Below, piece by piece: positions 58,120-64,000 of a DNA stretch of 64,000 nt. Within the stretch, counting starts at the first letter, position 1; every line of letters begins with the position of its first letter. The position numbers and the translations under genes are program-made. A model generated the notes under the pieces. That model was given only the letters and a program-made list of their open reading frames with translations, searched no databases and was not told where the DNA came from. The DNA is from Rhodosorus marinus (Eukaryota > Rhodophyta > Stylonematophyceae > Stylonematales > Stylonemataceae): contig JAMWBK010000011.1 in NCBI GenBank assembly GCA_029953675.1, positions 310,001 through 374,000 of the forward strand, written 5' to 3'.

Positions 58120-59858
58120 CCCACCCATTCCAATACCGGCACCATCCTGCTCTCATCCGTGTCACATCTTACAACTCAAAACCTCCCGCAATCGCCACAG
58201 AACAAAAATATCAATTTTCCTTGCCAACATTCTCAAAAAACCCGAAAAAGAAGATAGTACAATATAGTATTTAACAGTACGATAATAGTACAAGAAAGAT
58301 GATTATTTTCAAAACTTTTGATGACAAAAAAAACACGGTCGGCTTCGATTGTGTTTTGGTAATCAAAGAAGCGTTTGGGTGGATTAGCGAATAGATATTG
58401 GGAGAACTGAGTTTTCGTCCTAATTAATTTTTAATTCATAAGTTACGTCCTATGGAATGGTGGAAATATTATAGATGTAATTCGGAAAGTTTTGATATAT
58501 TTTTGGTGAAATCAGATGGTTTAGAGGAATAATTTACGAGAATAAATGAATAATTTTGGACAGGTAGCTAATCAGTGTTTTGGGTTGGCGTGAGGTTGCT
58601 TATTTAATTTATTTATATGAATATTTATATATTGTAATTGGGAATTTTATTGTGGATGGGGTTTTTAATTGAATTATTCTTGGTTTTTGGCGAGCAGCTA
58701 GCTGGTGGTGGTTTCGTTTTTTCCATGATTGGGCAACTGCGGGAAGGGTGGGGGTAGCTTTTTGAGTTCCAGGTACAACTACGCCTTCATCACCAAGCTC
58801 AAGCCGACCAACAGGACTATCTCTCTCTCTGCGACAGGGTTTGAGCGTAGTAAACAGCGCTAAACTGCATAAACCTAGTGCAGTTTCGCTTTAGCGATTG
58901 TACAGTGGCAAGATGAGGACAGCGATATCTTCCGACTCTGTTTTGTTTTGATCTGGATCAGTGTGGTGTTGCATTTTTTTAAGTCCTCTAACGGATCCAC
59001 CACCAACAACCGCCAGCGAAGCGCGCTCTTCCCCCGCACCCACGAAAAAAAGGAGCTTTCAAAAGAAATCACTCCTGCCCAACAGCAAACCACCCTCCTC
59101 CCCAAACAGGCCAAACAGAACCAACCACAATTCTCAGCAAGCAAAAGAGCCAAGCTCTCTCCCAAACACCTCCAACATGGAACATCCAACATCAGAGTCC
59201 AAAAAAAGAAAAACCTCAAAATGCCCCAAAACCCGCCACACCAAAAGAGCCCCTACGCTCACCCCCCGCACTCCACCCCAACCCCAAATCCCCCAAGAGC
59301 TCCCCCAAAACCCCAAAAACCCCGAAAAATCCAATCCCAATCCCCCCACGCAAGAACCCCCCAAAAACCCCAAAAATCGGTTGTGCAAAAAATATAAAAA
59401 AAAATATCCAAACGGTGGGAGGCCACGACCCTTTCCCATCTTCTTCCCCAACATCGATCCACAAATCCATAACTGACTCTTAGCAAAACCTCCCGCAAAA
59501 GTAAAACTGACTGATCTAGAACATATATTGATTGCATGCTGGTTTTATTTTAGAATTTTCAGTTTCTTACATAATTTGTAAGCATCTTTTGTTTTTTAAC
59601 GAAGGCGTTTGAGTCAGAGAGCTAGCAGTGGTTCTCCCAATGGCGGCTAACACAAAACTGCTTGTAGAAAATATTGGTTTGTTCTTGGGAGGTATAATTA
59701 GAGACAGGGTGTCCTTGTTAGGGTTTTATAGTACATTGTTAGTATTGGTTTTGTACAAACATGGTATTTCAGGGGCCCGGGCGGGGGGGGGGTGGGATTA
59801 GGATAGGGGTGCGGAGGAGGCGATGGATGAGCAGCGGGGATTCTTGTTAGTGTTTCTT

Positions 59859-61538
59859 TTACTGTCCAGGTGGTACTTTGCAGTAGTATTTTTTGCCGGG
59901 GTTGTCTGTGAAGAATGCGGTCTCGCAGCGTGTGCCGGCGCAGCTCTTCATGCTGCACTCTGGTTTCTTTAGGGCGCAGTTGGGCCCGGTTTTGTTACCT
60001 GAGCATTTACACTGTCTTCCGATGAGGATCGTGGAGTCTACTGTTATCCCCCCTTCTCGGATAACCCTGACTCCGCCGTTATAGTCGATGGTGATCTTCT
60101 CTATCTTGTCCCTCTTGCCCAAGCCGAAGTGCAGCGTGTCCATAAAGGCCTGTGCGTGGGAACGTCCAGGGGTGGACACCCGCCTTATGAAGACTCTGGT
60201 GGACGTTAAAACTCGAACTACAGCATGCATTGGACTCCTCTTCAGGTTCTTGTTCAGCACCCGTGCGGACGGCCTTCCAACCTGGACGAGGAGATAGTGG
60301 CGCCCTCCGTATGGCGTCCTATTCTCGTACAAATTCCAAGTTCCATTCCTGGCGCCTGAGAGGATATCCACCCTCCCGTCATTATCATAGTCAAACGCGA
60401 TTGAATTGTTTCCGTCCTCGTACGGATTTTTGGACTCCGTTCCGGTCCTCTTTTCCTTGACAAACCGCTTCCCAGCCTGGTTGACCAGCATGATATCATT
60501 TTTTCGAGGTCTCTTCTTATCAACAGTTTCAGTTATGTACAGATCAATGAAACCGTCGTTGTTGAAATCGCCGTAAGTGACGTGCCGGCTGTGGCCAACG
60601 ATGTCAGAATTCGTCTTCTTCTCCACGGCCACGTACCTTCCACCGCGATTTTCCAAGAGGATGTTCGGAGCCTCGTACTTGCCGGGGAATCCCCTTGAGA
60701 GGTAGAGATCGAAATCACCATCGCCGTCGTAATCGAATTCGGCCATCGATGCTACTAGCCTCAGGTTAATGTCCGGCAGGATGTTCTTCTTCAGATTGAA
60801 CTTGAAGCGACCAGTTCCAAGGTAGACATCCGGGCCTGGAACGTCGAAGACAATCAGATCCAAGTTTCCGTCGTTATCTATGTCCAGCACGAGGTGCTTA
60901 AACCCAAAGATCTTCTCTAAACCAGTCTTGTTGCGCAGCCGAAATTGACCGTTCCCGAGGTTTTCGTAGACGTAATGGCTCCTGTTGCTGTCCAGCTTGG
61001 GAGCGCTAAGAAAGATCAGATCCAGATCACCATCATTGTCGATATCAATGTAAGTCGCGGTTCTGCCACGTGTCTTTCCCTGGTCAAGTCCCCACTTCTC
61101 ACCGCGGTCTGTCTTGTACGTCTGGTCCTTGCCAACGTGGAAGAATATGGGAAGCCCTGGTTTGGTCCCTCCACTGCCCCCAAGCGTGAAGATCACGTCC
61201 TTGACCCCATCGTTATCCAAATCCCCAGCAGCAGTCCCGTGGACATCATGATTTTTCAGCTTCGGATCCATAGACGTGAACTTCTTCGTCCCCTTGGACC
61301 AGTACCACTCGGCATTGTTCCCATGGTTGCTCAACACCAAATCGTACCTCCCATCACAATCCAAATCCGCTATAGTCGCTCCAAAATACTTGCTGTCCTC
61401 CGGACGCCGCCTGTGGTTCTCCTCAAGCGTCTGAATTCCCCTCAACTTGGACACATCCTTGAACACAGGCTTCACCGCCCCTTCACATCCAACCCACACC
61501 AATAGATAAATTAAAACAAACACAGAAACCCTCCCCAT
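59859..61538 (-). CDS. Secreted FG-GAP/VCBS + ASPIC/UnbV protein, copy 7
   Basis: Single exon, about 559 residues from the ATG at 61538 (the frame opens six codons earlier at TTG). A signal peptide (MGRVSVFVLIYLLVWVGCEG) precedes RRRPEDSKYFGATIADLDCDG, the LSNHGNNAEWYWSKG block, FG-GAP loops (DLDNDG, DIDNDG, DYDGDG, DFNNDG, DYDNDG), the ASPIC domain (MHAVVRVLTSTRVFIRRV...GRSHAQAFMDTLHFGLGK) and the tail CKCSGNKTGPNC...CAGTRCE...YYC. Sequons NGTW and NRTP are intact, and the tail adds a further NKT. A TATATA lies about 96 bases upstream of the ATG, the same spacing as in copy 6. Confidence 0.93.
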   Translation of the reverse strand: MGRVSVFVLIYLLVWVGCEGAVKPVFKDVSKLRGIQTLEENHRRRPEDSKYFGATIADLDCDGRYDLVLSNHGNNAEWYWSKGTKKFTSMDPKLKNHDVHGTAAGDLDNDGVKDVIFTLGGSGGTKPGLPIFFHVGKDQTYKTDRGEKWGLDQGKTRGRTATYIDIDNDGDLDLIFLSAPKLDSNRSHYVYENLGNGQFRLRNKTGLEKIFGFKHLVLDIDNDGNLDLIVFDVPGPDVYLGTGRFKFNLKKNILPDINLRLVASMAEFDYDGDGDFDLYLSRGFPGKYEAPNILLENRGGRYVAVEKKTNSDIVGHSRHVTYGDFNNDGFIDLYITETVDKKRPRKNDIMLVNQAGKRFVKEKRTGTESKNPYEDGNNSIAFDYDNDGRVDILSGARNGTWNLYENRTPYGGRHYLLVQVGRPSARVLNKNLKRSPMHAVVRVLTSTRVFIRRVSTPGRSHAQAFMDTLHFGLGKRDKIEKITIDYNGGVRVIREGGITVDSTILIGRQCKCSGNKTGPNCALKKPECSMKSCAGTRCETAFFTDNPGKKYYCKVPPGQ

Positions 61539-61633
61539 TTTTCTTACCCCCCCCAAAAAAATAAAAATTCACGTCCCACGATTCACCCAAGCCTACCAAA
61601 CCTCCCCCCCTCTGCTGCTGCTTACCCAAACCC

Positions 61634-61639
61634 TATATA
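61634..61639 (-). promoter_or_regulatory. TATA-like box of FG-GAP copy 7
   Basis: TATATA on the minus strand, about 96 bases upstream of the ATG at 61538. Confidence 0.5.
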
Positions 61640-61661
61640 CTACATGTGCTCCTACACCATA

Positions 61662-61680
61662 GCTGCTGCTTCGCAGCAGC
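61662..61680. repeat. Perfect hairpin upstream of FG-GAP copy 7
   Basis: GCTGCTGC-TTC-GCAGCAGC, the exact reverse complement of the element upstream of copy 6. Here it lies just upstream of the TATA-like box, while a half-element (CTGCTGCTGC near 61612) occupies the TATA-downstream position. Confidence 0.85.
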
Positions 61681-61876
61681 CGAACGTCCCGGCTCGCTAT
61701 TTGTCTCTCAGAGTCCGCTAGTAACTATGATGGCTATATTTGTTTGGAAAACAAAATCGGAAACGTAACATTTGTCTTTTGTAAGGATGAATTGGCCGGA
61801 TGAAATGATGAGAACATGATTATTAAATTATTTTCATCGATTGGAAAATCCCAATCAAATGGTTGGTTGAAAGGTT

Positions 61877-61903
61877 GGACAGGCTGTAATAGACAGCCTG
61901 TCC
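61877..61903. repeat. Perfect inverted repeat, 11-base arms, 5-base loop
   Basis: GGACAGGCTGT and its exact reverse complement flank AATAG. It lies about 540 bases beyond the stop of copy 8 and 340 bases upstream of copy 7. Confidence 0.8.
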
Positions 61904-62443
61904 GATGTTGAGAATTCTGTTCTTGGGTATGGTTTTCCTTTACGGGATTTGGTATGGTGCTTTACTTTACTATGGGATGGAGTTGGATTGGGTTTGCCTT
62001 TTCTGTTGAGCAAGGTTTGACCTTGTTGGTTTCTGTGTAGTAGATGGGAGGTCTTGTGGTGGTTTCCGTTTTTGAACATTGTCTAGGCCTTTGGCGGGTG
62101 TTGTGGCGGGGAGGAGATTATGACTTGGTTGGCGGGTTGGAACTTTTTCCTTGCTCGGGCGTGTTTTGGAATGGGATCAGTGCTTAAAGGTGGTCGCTGC
62201 GATCTCGGTTTGCCGCCGTAGTTTGCAGAGAATCATATTGTTTTTACTAGATTCAAGTACTCAAAGTTAGCTGCTTGAGTGCACAATTTTGCTGGACAAA
62301 GGTTGGGTTGCCTCCCGGCTCTTGAAAAGCCCAATATTTTCTGCTTCAAGCGTATCTTTCGTGCTCCTGGTTTCTTAAATACTGGTCCTACCCCTGTTAA
62401 AGCCGGACTAAAGCTCCCAATCATCCTGGCACCAAGCTCGCGG

Positions 62444-64000
62444 TCATGGCACCTTCCTCCCCACGACGCAGTAGTAGATTAATCGTCTGTTACCGTTTAA
62501 GAACCCTCGTTCACATCGCCTTCCGGCACATCTCTTCCAGCCGCAAACTGGTGCTGGTAGTTTGCAATTTGGGCCGTTCGTTCCTTTGGGACATTTGCAA
62601 ACCTTTCCAATCGTGATAATTTTGTCAACCTGTATGCCGATTTCTCTGATCACAGTGACGCCTCCCATGTACTCCACTATGATTCTCAAAACCTTAGTCT
62701 GAGTCCCGAGCCCAAAGTGGAGCGTCTCCATGCATGCCTGAGAGTGTGACCGTCCGGGGGTTGAAACTCGCTTCATAAAGATTCCCCCGGGAGTCACCAC
62801 TTTAACAACTGCGTACATGGGGCTCCTGTCCATTTTTGGGTTCATTGACGCGCAGGCAGGTCTGCCTACTCGGACGATGATGTAGTGCCGGTTACCCTTC
62901 GGAGTCGTATTTCTGTACAAGTTCCAGGTCGAGTTTCGATTGCCGGACAAAATATCCGGCTTTCCGTCGTTGTCAAAGTCGAACGCAATCGAATTGTTGC
63001 CATCCTCCCACGGATTCTTGGATTGTGTCCCCACATTCCTCGTCTTCGTAAAGAACTTACCGCCGTTGTTGAGCAGCATCAGATCCTGCATACGCCGTTT
63101 CTTGTAGTCGGTGGTAAAAGTCACGTACAGATCGTCCCATCCATCGTTGTTGAAATCAGCAAACGTCGCGTGTCGATTGTGCCCGAGTATGTTGACACCC
63201 GTAGAATTGCTGACGTCAACAAAGATTCCGTTGCGATTTTCCAGCAGGATGTTCGGCATGTTATACACCCCGGGGTAGCCCCTCGTCATGTACAGATCAA
63301 AATCTCCGTCGCGGTCGTAGTCAAACTCCACGATGGACGTCACCAGCCTCATGTTAATGTTCGGCAATATCTTGTTGTTTTTGATGAACTTGAAACCCCC
63401 AGTACCCAAGTAGACGTCGACTCGTTCGATCATGAAAACCAGGATATCGATGTTCCCGTCGTTGTTAATGTCAACAATAGTGTTCGTGAATCCTGGTCGC
63501 ATTTCTAGTCCTGTGTTTTCTCGCAGACGAAATTTTCCATTCCCAAGGTTCTGGTAGACGTAATTTTTCCTTCCGCCGTCCAGCTTCTGCTGGTTGATGA
63601 ACATTAAATCAAGCTTGCCATCGTGGTTCAAGTCCACAAAGGCAGCCGTTCTCCCGCGCATCAGCTCGTTGCCGAATCCGTACTTGAACCCAGCGTCCCT
63701 CTTCCACGTGTGATTCTTCTTGACACTGTAGTAGATTGGAACTCCAGGTTTTTGCCCCCCACTTCCGCCAATCGTGAATACCACGTCCATGATTCCGTCG
63801 TCGTCCAAATCCCCAGCAGCGGTCCCGTGCACGTCGTGCATATAAAGGCGAGGATCCATGCTCTCAAACATGTTGTGCCCTTTCGACCAGTACCACTCCG
63901 CATTGTTCCCATGGTTGCTCAGGATCAAATCGTACCTGCCATCACAGTCCAGGTCAGCAATCGTCGCCCCATCGTACTTGCTCCCCTCTGGCCTTCGCCT
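62444..64000 (-). CDS. Secreted FG-GAP/VCBS + ASPIC/UnbV protein, copy 8 (N-terminus outside the window)
   Basis: The frame is open from the right edge (codon starting at 64000) to the stop at 62444, about 518 residues. Compared with copies 6 and 7 roughly the first 40 residues, including the signal peptide, are missing beyond the edge. Present are RRRPEGSKYDGATIADLDCDG, LSNHGNNAEWYWSKG, FG-GAP loops (DLDDDG, DLNHDG, DINNDG, DYDRDG, DFNNDG, DFDNDG), the ASPIC domain (MYAVVKVVTPGGIFMKRV...GRSHSQACMETLHFGLGT) and the tail CKCPKGTNGPNC...CAGRRCE...YYC. Sequons NSTW and NTTP are intact. It is nearest to copy 6 by tail sequence. Confidence 0.92.
   Translation of the reverse strand, partial: RRRPEGSKYDGATIADLDCDGRYDLILSNHGNNAEWYWSKGHNMFESMDPRLYMHDVHGTAAGDLDDDGIMDVVFTIGGSGGQKPGVPIYYSVKKNHTWKRDAGFKYGFGNELMRGRTAAFVDLNHDGKLDLMFINQQKLDGGRKNYVYQNLGNGKFRLRENTGLEMRPGFTNTIVDINNDGNIDILVFMIERVDVYLGTGGFKFIKNNKILPNINMRLVTSIVEFDYDRDGDFDLYMTRGYPGVYNMPNILLENRNGIFVDVSNSTGVNILGHNRHATFADFNNDGWDDLYVTFTTDYKKRRMQDLMLLNNGGKFFTKTRNVGTQSKNPWEDGNNSIAFDFDNDGKPDILSGNRNSTWNLYRNTTPKGNRHYIIVRVGRPACASMNPKMDRSPMYAVVKVVTPGGIFMKRVSTPGRSHSQACMETLHFGLGTQTKVLRIIVEYMGGVTVIREIGIQVDKIITIGKVCKCPKGTNGPNCKLPAPVCGWKRCAGRRCERGFLNGNRRLIYYCVVGRKVP

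Larger units (their letters stand above)
58017..59858. other. Spacer between FG-GAP copies 6 and 7, with an orphan C+A-rich block
   Basis: 58017-58250 is the promoter/leader of copy 6. 58260-58700 is AT-rich. 58980-59480 is extremely C+A-rich on the plus strand (GT-rich on minus), the composition seen upstream of minus-strand genes here, yet no gene follows it. Open frames within it are low-complexity artefacts. Confidence 0.4.
61539..62443. other. Spacer between FG-GAP copies 7 and 8
   Basis: Contains the promoter of copy 7 with a hairpin at 61662-61680, and a second perfect inverted repeat at 61877-61903. The rest is unremarkable. Confidence 0.4.

Noticed and set aside
58860-58980. snRNA-like stretch ending in a T-run
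   Set aside because: Compared from memory with U1, U2, U4, U5, U6 and 5S signatures; none of the diagnostic segments is present.
58948-59476. Overlapping frames of 149-171 codons rich in Pro, Lys and Ser
   Set aside because: Produced by the C+A-rich low-complexity block; no sign of real coding.

Overview
This is nuclear DNA of a eukaryote. Several housekeeping genes are split by short GT-AG introns of about 70-180 bases: ATP synthase beta, a mitochondrial L28 protein, a DUF819 membrane protein, a Coq11/At1g32220-type SDR protein and an AlgH/UPF0301 protein. Genes are separated by long AT-rich spacers. A DUF819 protein, an AlgH protein, germin-type cupins and MgtC proteins in one genome fit an alga, with a red alga as one possibility, but nothing here fixes the taxon. 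No phylogeny was run.

Layout. Bases 1-13,100 hold housekeeping and transport genes: ATP2 (+), bL28m (-), DUF819 (-), SDR (-), a divergent pair of MgtC/SapB paralogs (-/+), and AlgH/UPF0301 (-). Bases 13,100-19,450 contain no recognisable gene but do contain degenerate tandem duplications and a strong inverted repeat. A small C2H2 zinc-finger gene lies at 19,452. From 20,742 to the right edge the window is accessory: eight copies of one secreted FG-GAP/VCBS + ASPIC/UnbV + cysteine-tail protein, all on the minus strand. One copy is frameshifted and one runs off the end. A Golgi-type sulfotransferase sits inside the array. Three germin-like cupins (plus one cupin relic) lie on the plus strand between the first FG-GAP gene and the main array. 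Spacers hold tandem repeats with units of about 80-480 bases, a segmental duplication of more than 1.3 kb, and decayed retroelement fragments.

How they may work together. The FG-GAP/ASPIC proteins have signal peptides, DxDxDG calcium-binding loops, a conserved pair of N-glycosylation sequons and an EGF-like cysteine tail. The cupins have signal peptides and an intact metal site. The sulfotransferase has a type II signal anchor. This co-location suggests an expanding locus for secreted, glycosylated, possibly sulfated cell-surface or matrix components. That functional link is inference from neighbourhood and domain type only. The FG-GAP genes are all single-exon, whereas most other genes here have introns, which makes their origin (bacterial transfer or retroposition, then tandem duplication) a worthwhile question.
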